12,304 bases of DNA, taken from positions 1-12,304 of the forward strand of contig JAUSKS010000109.1 of NCBI GenBank assembly GCA_030646595.1, written 5' to 3'. The translations under genes and the position numbers were made by a program. The notes under the pieces were generated by a model that saw only the letters and a list, made by a program, of their open reading frames with translations, was not told where the DNA came from and made no database searches. Shown here piece after piece: positions 5,617 to 12,304 of the stretch (position 1 is its first letter; each line of letters begins with the position of its first letter). The DNA comes from Gallionellaceae bacterium. GTDB lineage: Bacteria; Pseudomonadota; Gammaproteobacteria; Burkholderiales; Gallionellaceae.

Positions 5617-6726
5617 ATGAGAATCGAACGCTTGGAAGCGACTCCCCTTGAAATTCCATTCAAGGTATCCTTTAAACATACATCAGCAGATCGCGCTAAA
5701 ACAGCCAGTGTTTGGGTAGAAGCCCACGCAACTCATGGCGGGATAATAGTCGGCTATGGCGAGGGGTGCCCTAGGGAATATGTAACCGGAGAGAGCCTAA
5801 AATCCGCGCTTGATTGGATAGCACGTAATAAATCTTCCATCGTGAATGAAGTAACCGGCCTTGAATCCCTGAAGGAGTGGGTGGCAAAGCAGGAACAAAC
5901 GATTGATAAAGACCCCGCAGCCTGGTGCGCGGTCGAACTCGCGCTGCTGGATTTATTGGGAAAAAGCCAAGGCCAATCGCTGGAAGCGCTACTGTCATTG
6001 CCGTCGCTCCCGTCCGCATTCCAATATTCAGCCGTGCTGGGTGACAGTGACTTGGCTGGATTTTCAAAGCAGGTTTTAAAATATGTAAGTGTTGGGTTCG
6101 GGGATTTCAAAATAAAACTGTCAGGTGATCTGGAAAAAGATAGTGCAAAAATTGCTTGCCTGAACAGCGCTGGCGTACCGGTAAAGATTCGTGGAGATGC
6201 GAACAACCTCTGGCGCGAACCCTCGGAAGTCATCGCCTATCTTGACCGTTTGGGTCATCCCTTTTGGGCGCTCGAAGAACCGCTCGCCCCGCGCGATTTT
6301 GCAGGCATGTCAAAAATCGCTGCTCATACAGGTATCAAAATAATTCTTGATGAGAGTTTTACCCGTGCACAAGACCTGCGTGACATTGAGGACACCCCTG
6401 ACCTTTGGCTGCTTAATTTGCGCGTATCCAAACTGGGTGGACTGATGCGTTCCCTTGACCTGCTAAAACATGCGCGCTCTTCAGGGATAAAGGTCATCAT
6501 AGGCGCGCATGTCGGCGAAACCAGTGTGCTATCGCGCGCCGGCCTCACTTTAGCGGCAGTAGCGGACGATAGTAGAGTTGCGATGGAAGGGGCATTTGGC
6601 ACGCATTTGCTCGAACATGATGTCTGCGACCCTTCACTTATGTTTGGCAAAGGTGGGAGGTTATGTCCTGAAGAATGGTACTTCAAAACAGGCACAGGCT
6701 GTGGTTTGAATATAGGCGAAAAATGA
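5617..6726 (+). CDS. Enolase-superfamily epimerase (MLE/dipeptide-epimerase-like)
   Basis: The 369-residue protein carries the muconate-lactonizing subgroup signature: base pair K165/K167 in DFKIKLS, metal ligands D194 (RGDAN), E220 (ALEEP) and D245 (LDES), and the second lysine K272 in VSKLGG. Such enzymes abstract an alpha proton next to a carboxylate; this subgroup includes L-Ala-D/L-Glu and other dipeptide epimerases. The barrel-end segment that holds a DxD motif in dipeptide epimerases reads VAMEGAFG here, so the usual ligand for a free amino terminus seems absent. This would fit an N-acylated or otherwise blocked substrate, such as the expected product of the upstream GH3 enzyme. AAGGG lies within the end of GH3, 13 bases upstream of the ATG. 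The stop overlaps the next start (ATGA). Confidence 0.85.
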   Translation: MRIERLEATPLEIPFKVSFKHTSADRAKTASVWVEAHATHGGIIVGYGEGCPREYVTGESLKSALDWIARNKSSIVNEVTGLESLKEWVAKQEQTIDKDPAAWCAVELALLDLLGKSQGQSLEALLSLPSLPSAFQYSAVLGDSDLAGFSKQVLKYVSVGFGDFKIKLSGDLEKDSAKIACLNSAGVPVKIRGDANNLWREPSEVIAYLDRLGHPFWALEEPLAPRDFAGMSKIAAHTGIKIILDESFTRAQDLRDIEDTPDLWLLNLRVSKLGGLMRSLDLLKHARSSGIKVIIGAHVGETSVLSRAGLTLAAVADDSRVAMEGAFGTHLLEHDVCDPSLMFGKGGRLCPEEWYFKTGTGCGLNIGEK

Positions 6727-8480
6727 AATTCTCATTAATCGGACTTAATAAAACTACTGTAATTATATTGATGTTAATCTCGCTGACAGGATGCCAGTGG
6801 GCTGCCAGAAATTATTTCTTGCCGAAAGACAACATCCGGCCAGCAATTTATAAAGTAGACATGCAACGGCATGCTGTCATGAAAACTTCGGATGACATTG
6901 AACTCGTAGCCGATATTTATTCTCCCCATGGCATTCAAAAATCTCCAACCATATTGGTCCGAATACCTTATTCCAAAACCCTCTCGAATCAGATTAAGGC
7001 GGGAGCGATTGCCCGCTTTTGGGCCAGTCGAGGGTACACGGCAATCATCCAAGGTACTCGTGGGCGGTATGAGTCAGGCGGGGAATATTACCCCTTGGTG
7101 TACGAGCGCAAAGACGGCATTGAAACACTGAACTGGATTGCCCGGCAGCCTTGGTATAACGGGAAAATAGGCATGTGGGGTGGGTCTACTTTTGGCTATA
7201 CCCAATGGGTGTTAGCGGATCAAGTGAACCCTGGTATTGCAGCTTTCAATATTCAAATATGCAGCACGGATTTTTATGGCATGTTCTACCCAGGCGGTGC
7301 ATTCTCGCTGGAGAGCGCACTTTTTTGGGCAGCGCGGAGTAACGGCAAGATTGACAAAGATCCTTCGTTAACTGACTTGGAAAATGGATATAAAGGATTT
7401 CCGTTAATTGAAGCAGATGATCGCGCTGTGGGGGACGTTCCATTTTTTAACGATTGGGCCAGTTACCCTGTTCGGGATAACTATTGGCTAAACATTGACG
7501 GCACAGATCGTCCGAAACAATTAAAGTCACCGGTACTTTTAATGGCTGGTTGGTTTGATCCCTTCCTTCCAACGCAACTCAATGACTTTGTGCGAGTGCG
7601 CAAAGAAGCTGAACCAGCAGTAGCTCGCAATTCTCAATTAATCATCGGGCCTTGGGCGCATGCAGAATCAGTTGCATTGCCTGGTGAGGCCAATTTAGAA
7701 GACTACCGCAAGGCTTCCCTGGCACCCAGTATTGAATGGTTTGATCAACATTTGTTGGCTGAAAATCAGCAACAGTCAAAACATGCCCCAGTCAAAATAT
7801 TTGTCATGGGAAGCAATGTTTGGAGAGATGAAGAAGAATGGCCACTTTCTCGAGCCATACAGACCCCCTACTATTTGAGTAGCCGTGGCGATGCTAATAG
7901 CTTGGCTGGGGCGGGGATGCTAACTCAGGAAATACCGGCAAGCGAACCATATGATACATTCATATATGACCCGCTTAACCCAGCTCCCACAAAGGGGGGA
8001 GCCATGCTGGGACTGCGCGCTGGGGTTGCTGTACAGAACGAAGTAGAAAGAAGAAAGGACGTGCTAATTTACACAAGCAACACTCTCAAGGAAGATATAG
8101 AAGTAACCGGCAATGTTGAAGTTACCTTATTTGTGGCGACGTCTGTATCGAACACAGATTTTTCTGCCAAGCTGGTGGACGTATACCCGGACGGCAAGGC
8201 TTACAATGTTTCAGATGGAATTTTAAGACGAAGTTACATCACGACTGAGGCACCAAGCGAAATAACAATTCACTTATGGCCTACCAGCATGGTTTTTAAA
8301 ACGGGACATAAACTTCGTTTGGAAATCAGTAGCAGTAACTATCCGCGTTATGATCGTAATCCTAATACTGGCAACAATATTGCCACAGAGGAAAAAATTA
8401 TCAGCGCAGTACAAAAAGTTTTTCATGGTGCCTCTGCACTGTCAAAATTGACTTTGCCCATTATTCCAAAATTAGAATAA
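6723..8480 (+). CDS. CocE/NonD-family alpha/beta-hydrolase, predicted lipoprotein
   Basis: The start at 6723 overlaps the epimerase stop (ATGA) and gives 585 residues. Residues 1-24 form a lipoprotein signal: a basic start, the hydrophobic stretch [10 protein letters not shown] and lipobox LTGC with C24 as the lipid-modified cysteine. The mature enzyme is therefore expected on the periplasmic side of a membrane. The X-Pro dipeptidyl-peptidase S15 domain follows, with nucleophile S155 in GGSTFGY, D279 in AGWFDPF and H313 in GPWAHAE. The C-terminal jelly-roll domain is seen around residues 450-575 ([27 protein letters not shown]). Relatives hydrolyse esters (cocaine esterase), acylated amides or X-Pro peptides. 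The position after GH3 and epimerase genes suggests cleavage or transfer of an acyl-amino acid or peptide-like product. The stop TAA lies two bases before the uvrB ATG. Confidence 0.9.
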   Translation: MKFSLIGLNKTTVIILMLISLTGCQWAARNYFLPKDNIRPAIYKVDMQRHAVMKTSDDIELVADIYSPHGIQKSPTILVRIPYSKTLSNQIKAGAIARFWASRGYTAIIQGTRGRYESGGEYYPLVYERKDGIETLNWIARQPWYNGKIGMWGGSTFGYTQWVLADQVNPGIAAFNIQICSTDFYGMFYPGGAFSLESALFWAARSNGKIDKDPSLTDLENGYKGFPLIEADDRAVGDVPFFNDWASYPVRDNYWLNIDGTDRPKQLKSPVLLMAGWFDPFLPTQLNDFVRVRKEAEPAVARNSQLIIGPWAHAESVALPGEANLEDYRKASLAPSIEWFDQHLLAENQQQSKHAPVKIFVMGSNVWRDEEEWPLSRAIQTPYYLSSRGDANSLAGAGMLTQEIPASEPYDTFIYDPLNPAPTKGGAMLGLRAGVAVQNEVERRKDVLIYTSNTLKEDIEVTGNVEVTLFVATSVSNTDFSAKLVDVYPDGKAYNVSDGILRRSYITTEAPSEITIHLWPTSMVFKTGHKLRLEISSSNYPRYDRNPNTGNNIATEEKIISAVQKVFHGASALSKLTLPIIPKLE

Positions 8481-8513
8481 CCATGAACATCAAAACCTAC
8501 CCCAACAGCCCCT
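8481..8513 (+). repeat. Right copy of 33-bp direct repeat (native uvrB 5' end)
   Basis: Identical to 2573-2605. This copy reads on into the full uvrB gene, so it marks the rebuilt gene start and the right border of the presumed insertion. The spacing between copies is 5,908 bases. Confidence 0.95.
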
Positions 8514-10507
8514 ACCAATTGCACCAACCGTTTGAACCGGCGGGCGATCAACCTACGGCGATTGCGCAACTGGTGGAGGGCATTAACGACGGGCTGGCAT
8601 TTCAGACGTTGCTCGGTGTGACAGGCTCCGGCAAGACTTTCACCATGGCCAATGTCATCGCGCAACTGGGGCGTCCGGCCATTGTGATGGCACCGAACAA
8701 GACGCTGGCGGCGCAGTTATATTCGGAGCTGCGCGATTTTCTGCCGGAGAATGCGGTCGAGTATTTTGTCTCTTATTACGATTACTATCAGCCAGAGGCC
8801 TATGTGCCGTCGCGCGATGTGTATATCGAAAAAGATTCCAGTATTAATGAGCAGATCGAGCAGATGCGGCTGTCGGCCACAAAATCCTTGCTGGAGCGGC
8901 AAGATGTGGTGATCGTGGCCACGGTGTCGGCTATCTACGGCATCGGCGACCCGGTGGATTATCACGGCATGATTTTGCATTTGCGCGAACATGAAAAAAT
9001 CGTGCGGCAGGACGCGATCAAGCGCCTGACCGAGATGCAGTACGAGCGCAATGATGTGGATTTTTCGCGCGGGCATTTCCGGGTGCGCGGCGATGTGATC
9101 GATATTTTTCCGGCGGAAAACAGTGAACATGCCTTGCGCCTGACGCTGTTCGATGATGAGGTGGAAAGCCTGATGTTGTTCGACCCGCTCACCGGCCATA
9201 TCCTCAACCGCGTGCCGCGCTTTACCGTGTATCCATCCAGCCATTACGTCACGCCGCGCAGCACGGTGTTGGAGGCTATCGAAACCATCAAGCTGGAGCT
9301 GGTCGAGCGCATCAAGTTCTTTGTCAGCGAAAATAAATTGGTGGAAGCGCAGCGCATCGAGCAACGCACTCGCCACGATCTGGAAATGCTCAATGAAATC
9401 GGCTTCTGCAAAGGCATCGAAAATTATTCGCGCCATCTGTCTGGCCGCAATCCGGGCGAACCACCGCCGACACTGATTGATTACCTGCCGCCGGATGCAC
9501 TGATGTTCATAGACGAAAGCCATGTCACCGTCACCCAGATCGGCGGCATGTACAAGGGTGACCGCGCGCGCAAGGAAAATCTGGTGAACTATGGCTTCCG
9601 CATGCCCTCTGCGCTGGATAACCGCCCGCTGCGCTTTGATGAATTCGAGCACGTCATGCGCCAAACAGTGTTTGTCTCCGCTACACCGTCGGTATATGAA
9701 GCTGAACATGCCGGGCAGGTGGTCGAGCAACTGGTGCGCCCGACCGGGCTGGTTGATCCGCAGATAGAAGTGCGCCCCGCCACGCATCAGGTGGATGATT
9801 TAATGTCCGAGGTTAGCCTGCGCACAGCCAAGGGCGAGCGGGTGCTGGTGACCACGCTCACTAAACGCATGTCAGAGGATCTCACTGACTATTTTTCTGA
9901 ACACGGCATCAAGGTGCGCTATTTGCATTCGGATATTGAAACCGTCGAGCGGGTAGAAATTATCCGTGACCTGCGTTTGGGAATGTTCGACGTATTGGTC
10001 GGCATCAATTTATTGCGTGAGGGTTTGGATATTCCGGAAGTGTCACTGGTGGCGATACTGGATGCCGACAAGGAAGGGTTTTTACGCTCCGAACGCGCGC
10101 TGATTCAAACCATAGGCCGCGCTGCGCGCCACATCAACGGCAAGGCCATACTCTATGCCGATAAAATTACCAATTCCATGCGTCGTGCAATAGATGAAAC
10201 AGAGCGCAGGCGGAATAAACAATTGTTGCATAACGAGCAACACGGCATTACGCCGCTGGGTGTGCAAAAGCGTATCAAGGATATCATCGAGGGCATGTAC
10301 GAGCCGGATGCTGCGCGCAAGGAACTCAAGGTGGCGCAGGAACAGGCAAAATACCTGGCCATGAGCGAGCGTGACATCGCCAAGGAAATTAAACGCCTGG
10401 AGAAGGAAATGCTGCAAGCCGCGAAAAATCTGGAATTTGAGCGCGCTACTGAATTGCGAGATCAATTGAAGAAGCTGCGGGAAAGTGTATTTATCTCACC
10501 CTTATAA
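8483..10507 (+). CDS. uvrB: Excinuclease ABC subunit B
   Basis: The 674-residue protein is full length. It is the damage-verifying helicase-like subunit of nucleotide excision repair; it receives DNA from UvrA and recruits UvrC. Walker A GVTGSGKT lies at 45-52, the beta-hairpin region [12 protein letters not shown] at 98-109, and the DESH helicase box at 344-347. The helicase domain 2 motifs [18 protein letters not shown] and QTIGRAARH and the C-terminal UVR coiled-coil motif (about 635-670, [16 protein letters not shown]) are intact. The start [24 protein letters not shown] matches the family N-terminus. No Shine-Dalgarno site or good promoter lies just upstream, since the preceding bases belong to the CocE-like gene ending two bases earlier. 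Expression probably depends on coupling and on the distant promoter near 2550. Confidence 0.98.
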   Translation: MNIKTYPNSPYQLHQPFEPAGDQPTAIAQLVEGINDGLAFQTLLGVTGSGKTFTMANVIAQLGRPAIVMAPNKTLAAQLYSELRDFLPENAVEYFVSYYDYYQPEAYVPSRDVYIEKDSSINEQIEQMRLSATKSLLERQDVVIVATVSAIYGIGDPVDYHGMILHLREHEKIVRQDAIKRLTEMQYERNDVDFSRGHFRVRGDVIDIFPAENSEHALRLTLFDDEVESLMLFDPLTGHILNRVPRFTVYPSSHYVTPRSTVLEAIETIKLELVERIKFFVSENKLVEAQRIEQRTRHDLEMLNEIGFCKGIENYSRHLSGRNPGEPPPTLIDYLPPDALMFIDESHVTVTQIGGMYKGDRARKENLVNYGFRMPSALDNRPLRFDEFEHVMRQTVFVSATPSVYEAEHAGQVVEQLVRPTGLVDPQIEVRPATHQVDDLMSEVSLRTAKGERVLVTTLTKRMSEDLTDYFSEHGIKVRYLHSDIETVERVEIIRDLRLGMFDVLVGINLLREGLDIPEVSLVAILDADKEGFLRSERALIQTIGRAARHINGKAILYADKITNSMRRAIDETERRRNKQLLHNEQHGITPLGVQKRIKDIIEGMYEPDAARKELKVAQEQAKYLAMSERDIAKEIKRLEKEMLQAAKNLEFERATELRDQLKKLRESVFISPL

Positions 10508-10544
10508 CTCAAATTCAGCAGCAAACCCGCCTGTCTGAGAGAAG

Positions 10545-10572
10545 TTGACATTATTTGGTAAATCCTTACAAT
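10545..10572 (+). promoter_or_regulatory. Strong sigma-70-type promoter of the AbrB/PIN operon
   Basis: TTGACA (10545-10550) is the perfect -35 consensus and TACAAT (10567-10572) is one base off the -10 consensus; the spacer is 16 bases. A clear AGGAGA ribosome site (10585-10590) precedes the ATG at 10595. Confidence 0.75.
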
Positions 10573-10581
10573 CAGGTAAGG
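10564..10581. promoter_or_regulatory. Inverted repeat over the -10 box (candidate antitoxin operator)
   Basis: CCTTAC (10564-10569) and GTAAGG (10576-10581) flank AATCAG. The site overlaps the -10 box and probable start point. AbrB/MazE-type antitoxins bind palindromes over their own promoters, so this is the likely autorepression site. Confidence 0.5.
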
Positions 10582-10594
10582 AACAGGAGATATT

Positions 10595-10834
10595 ATGACA
10601 ACTGCCACATTAACCAGTAAGGGGCAAATCACCATTCCATTGCCAGTACGGCGCAAACTGGGGGTGGATGCGGGTGATCGTGTGGAATTCATTGATTTGG
10701 GTGGAGGGCAAATGGGTATCATGGCTGCCACCGTAGAGGTTTCTTCCCTGAAAGGCATCGTCAAGAAGCCCAAGGCTGCTGTTTCTATTGCTGCCATGAA
10801 TCGTGCCATTGCCAAACGCGGGGCAGGTAAGTGA
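10595..10834 (+). CDS. AbrB/SpoVT-type antitoxin (MazE/VapB-like)
   Basis: This 79-residue protein opens with TATLTSKGQITIPLPVRRKLGVDAGDRVEFI, the swapped-hairpin DNA-binding fold of AbrB/MazE antitoxins; residues about 3-45 form that domain. The tail (50-79, SSLKGIVKKPKAAVSIAAMNRAIAKRG) is expected to bind the toxin; the G-xx-KxP pattern and AMNRAIA helix are usual for PIN-toxin partners. The start is supported by AGGAGA five bases upstream and a near-consensus promoter. The stop overlaps the toxin start (GTGA). It should neutralise the toxin and repress the operon through the inverted repeat at 10564-10581. Confidence 0.88.
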   Translation: MTTATLTSKGQITIPLPVRRKLGVDAGDRVEFIDLGGGQMGIMAATVEVSSLKGIVKKPKAAVSIAAMNRAIAKRGAGK

Positions 10835-11232
10835 TTGGGCTGGACACCAATGTACTGGTGCGTTATTTAACGCAAGACGACAAGGCACAAGCTGCTGCGG
10901 CAACACGGTTAATCGAAAAAACGCTTACTTCTGAAGCGCCCGGATTTATCTCACTCGTGGCGCTGGTGGAAGTGGTGTGGGTGCTGGAAAGTTGTTATCA
11001 CTGTACACGGCAAGATATTGCTGCAATTATTGAACAACTACTACGTGTCAAACAAATGCATGTGCAGAATGCCGAAGTTGTGTGGCACACCTGGCGTTTA
11101 TTTGCAGCCGGCAAAGCTGATTTTGCCGACTGCCTGATTGAACGCATTGGACAGGCGCATGAATGCATTCATACAGTGACGTTTGATAAAAACGCTGCCA
11201 TTGCTGTCGGAATGCAGCTCCTCGTTAAATAG
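10831..11232 (+). CDS. PIN-domain ribonuclease toxin (VapC-like) with GTG start
   Basis: The gene begins at GTG, overlapping the antitoxin stop by four bases, and encodes 133 residues. The PIN acidic residues are present: D5 in GLDTNVLVRYL, E47 in LVEVVWVL, D100 in DFADCLI and D119 in TFDKNA. This is the VapC subgroup that pairs with AbrB-fold antitoxins, distinct from the RHH-linked PIN toxin at 1132-1563. It is expected to be a Mg2+-dependent RNase that is active when the antitoxin is degraded. The rare GTG start may keep toxin output below that of the antitoxin. No damage is visible. Confidence 0.88.
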   Translation: MIGLDTNVLVRYLTQDDKAQAAAATRLIEKTLTSEAPGFISLVALVEVVWVLESCYHCTRQDIAAIIEQLLRVKQMHVQNAEVVWHTWRLFAAGKADFADCLIERIGQAHECIHTVTFDKNAAIAVGMQLLVK

Positions 11233-11260
11233 CGGCACAAACAGCGCAAGCGGGAAAATC

Positions 11261-12241
11261 ATGAAACAAAAAAATGAGCAAAGCACAAAGTCTTTTTCCT
11301 TGCCTTCATTTGAACGCGCCCATGTATTAGTGGTGGGCGATGTCATGCTGGACCGTTACTGGTTTGGCGAAGTCACGCGCATTTCTCCGGAAGCGCCAGT
11401 GCCGGTGCTGAAGGTCGGGCGTGTGGAAGAACGCCCCGGCGGTGCGGCTAACGTGGCGCGCAATGTGGCGGCCTTGGGTGCGCACTGTACTTTATTATCT
11501 GTGGTGGGCACAGATGAGGCGGGTGCTTGCTTGGAGAAACTGCTGGAAGGGCAGCGCCAGATCACGGCCTTGCTGCATCGTGATCCTACTATTTCCACTA
11601 CCATCAAGCTGCGTGCGATTGCGCGCCATCAGCAATTATTGCGCATTGATTTTGAAACCTCACCCAGCCACGAAGTATTGCATGCCAAGCTGGCCGATTT
11701 CCGTGCGCAGTTGCCACAAGCTGATGTTGTGGTGCTATCCGATTATGGCAAGGGCGGGCTGGCACATATTGCCGAGATGATACAGTTGGCGCGCGCAGCA
11801 GGGAAAATTGTGTTGGTTGATCCCAAGGGCGAGGATTACACGCGCTATTGTGGCGCGACGATACTGACCCCTAATCGCAGTGAATTTCGCCAGGTGGCGG
11901 GCGGCTGGAAAGATGAGGCCGAGCTGACAACCAAGGCCGAGCGTATGCGCCGCGATTTGCAGCTGGATGCATTACTGATCACCCGTAGCGAAGAAGGCAT
12001 GAGTTTATATCGTGCACAGGAAGTGTTGCATGAGCCTACTCATACGCTGGAAGTATTCGATGTGAGCGGAGCAGGCGATACGGTGATTGCCACGCTGGCC
12101 ACTATGCTAGCCAGCGGAACAGCATTGCCACAGTCCATGCATGTTGCCAATTGTGCAGCGGGAATCGTGGTAGGTAAGCTGGGCACGGCAGTGGTTAGTC
12201 GGGAAGAGCTTGTGCGGGATATGGGGAAAAGTGAGGATTGA
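11261..12241 (+). CDS. rfaE1: D-glycero-beta-D-manno-heptose-7-phosphate kinase (RfaE1/HldE kinase domain)
   Basis: The 326-residue protein belongs to the PfkB/ribokinase family and covers only the kinase half of HldE; the nucleotidyltransferase half is absent, as in organisms with separate rfaE1 and rfaE2. Seen motifs are VVGDVMLDRYWFG (24-36), the sugar-binding GGAANVARN (60-68), DPKGEDY (187-193), LTPNRSEF (202-209) and the catalytic DVSGAGDT (267-274, base D273). It phosphorylates heptose-7-phosphate at C1 on the route to ADP-heptose for the LPS inner core. The frame is open up to 11183, but the ATG at 11261 is preferred because it lies after the toxin stop, behind AAGCGGGA, and near the start of homology. 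It may be co-transcribed with the upstream toxin-antitoxin pair; the gap is 28 bases. Confidence 0.93.
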   Translation: MKQKNEQSTKSFSLPSFERAHVLVVGDVMLDRYWFGEVTRISPEAPVPVLKVGRVEERPGGAANVARNVAALGAHCTLLSVVGTDEAGACLEKLLEGQRQITALLHRDPTISTTIKLRAIARHQQLLRIDFETSPSHEVLHAKLADFRAQLPQADVVVLSDYGKGGLAHIAEMIQLARAAGKIVLVDPKGEDYTRYCGATILTPNRSEFRQVAGGWKDEAELTTKAERMRRDLQLDALLITRSEEGMSLYRAQEVLHEPTHTLEVFDVSGAGDTVIATLATMLASGTALPQSMHVANCAAGIVVGKLGTAVVSREELVRDMGKSED

Positions 12242-12304
12242 GGATCGAGGAGCGAGTAAACCCGCTGCCCTGTCTTTTTACCTCAATCCTCAATCCTCGA
12301 TCCT
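12233..12304. repeat. Complementary heptamer repeats at window end (hairpin, possible terminator or repeat element)
   Basis: GAGGATTGAGGAT (12233-12245) is the exact reverse complement of 12286-12298, and AGGATCGAGGA (12241-12251) pairs with 12294-12304. The arms are built of 7-base units: GAGGATT, GAGGATC on the left and CCTCAAT, CCTCAAT, CCTCGAT on the right. The left arm starts inside the last codons of rfaE1. TCTTTTTA at 12273-12280 lies in the loop, so an ordinary terminator is not clear. The element may continue past the window. Confidence 0.55.

Larger units (their letters stand above)
2606..8480 (+). mobile_element. Putative inserted five-gene island inside the uvrB 5' end
   Basis: The block is bounded by 33-bp direct repeats of the uvrB start and carries five same-direction genes packed with overlaps of 4 to 8 bases or a gap of 6. 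Stretches of it are clearly more AT-rich than uvrB; for example 6721-6780 has 13 G/C of 60, against 33 of 60 at 8581-8640. It ends exactly on the stop codon of its last gene. No integrase, transposase or terminal inverted repeat is seen, so the route of entry is unknown; site-specific integration with the repeat as att site, or an illegitimate duplication, are both possible. Confidence 0.55.

Noticed and set aside
8448..8478. TTGACT and TAGAAT as a private uvrB promoter
   Set aside because: The spacer is 19 bases and the -10 box ends only four bases before the ATG, so transcription would start at or inside the gene.
2606..8480. Integrase, transposase or IS ends that would explain the insertion
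   Set aside because: All five genes in the block have other family assignments, and no terminal inverted repeats or tRNA fragment were seen at the borders.
8717..9787. 356-residue leftward open frame inside uvrB
   Set aside because: It is the antisense shadow of uvrB, rich in His, Arg and Ala as expected from GC-rich complement coding, with no domain.
1..12304. CRISPR array or tRNA/rRNA genes
   Set aside because: No regularly spaced repeat array and no cloverleaf or rRNA-like sequence was recognised on either strand.

Overview
The window looks like a chromosomal segment of a betaproteobacterium, possibly of the Nitrosomonadales/Gallionellaceae type. This is inferred from the UvrB protein style, a stand-alone heptose-7-phosphate kinase (RfaE1), and the mix of toxin-antitoxin pairs and dispersed palindromic repeats. 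No rRNA, tRNA, CRISPR array, transposase or integrase is visible.

Left part (1-2432): a leftward flavin-binding PPOX-family gene runs off the left edge. A 350-base intergenic region follows, with two hairpins, a degenerate 45-bp repeat and a promoter overlapped by 7-bp iterons. It leads into a rightward RHH-antitoxin/PIN-toxin pair. A 71-bp imperfect palindrome lies between that pair and a leftward YdjM/DUF457-like membrane protein gene.

Central part (2433-10507): this is the main point of interest. The first 33 bases around the uvrB start (cc + ATG + first ten codons) occur twice, at 2573-2605 and 8481-8513. The right copy continues into complete uvrB. The left copy sits behind what looks like the native uvrB promoter and is fused in frame to a small membrane protein. 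Between the copies lie 5,875 bases holding five tightly packed rightward genes: a four-helix membrane protein, a sterol-desaturase/fatty-acid-hydroxylase family enzyme, a GH3-type acyl-adenylating amido synthetase homologue, an enolase-superfamily epimerase homologue, and a CocE/NonD-type hydrolase with a lipoprotein signal. The block looks inserted into the 5' end of uvrB, duplicating and so rebuilding the gene start. The cluster appears to have captured the uvrB promoter and start codon, leaving uvrB as the last gene of a six-gene operon. The enzymes could make or remodel an amide-linked (amino acid-conjugated) lipid or acid: hydroxylate/desaturate, adenylate and conjugate, epimerise, then process at the envelope. 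That pathway is inference.

Right part (10508-12304): a second toxin-antitoxin pair, of AbrB/PIN type, has its own strong promoter and an operator-like inverted repeat. It is followed by rfaE1 for LPS inner-core heptose synthesis. Complementary heptamer repeats close the window.
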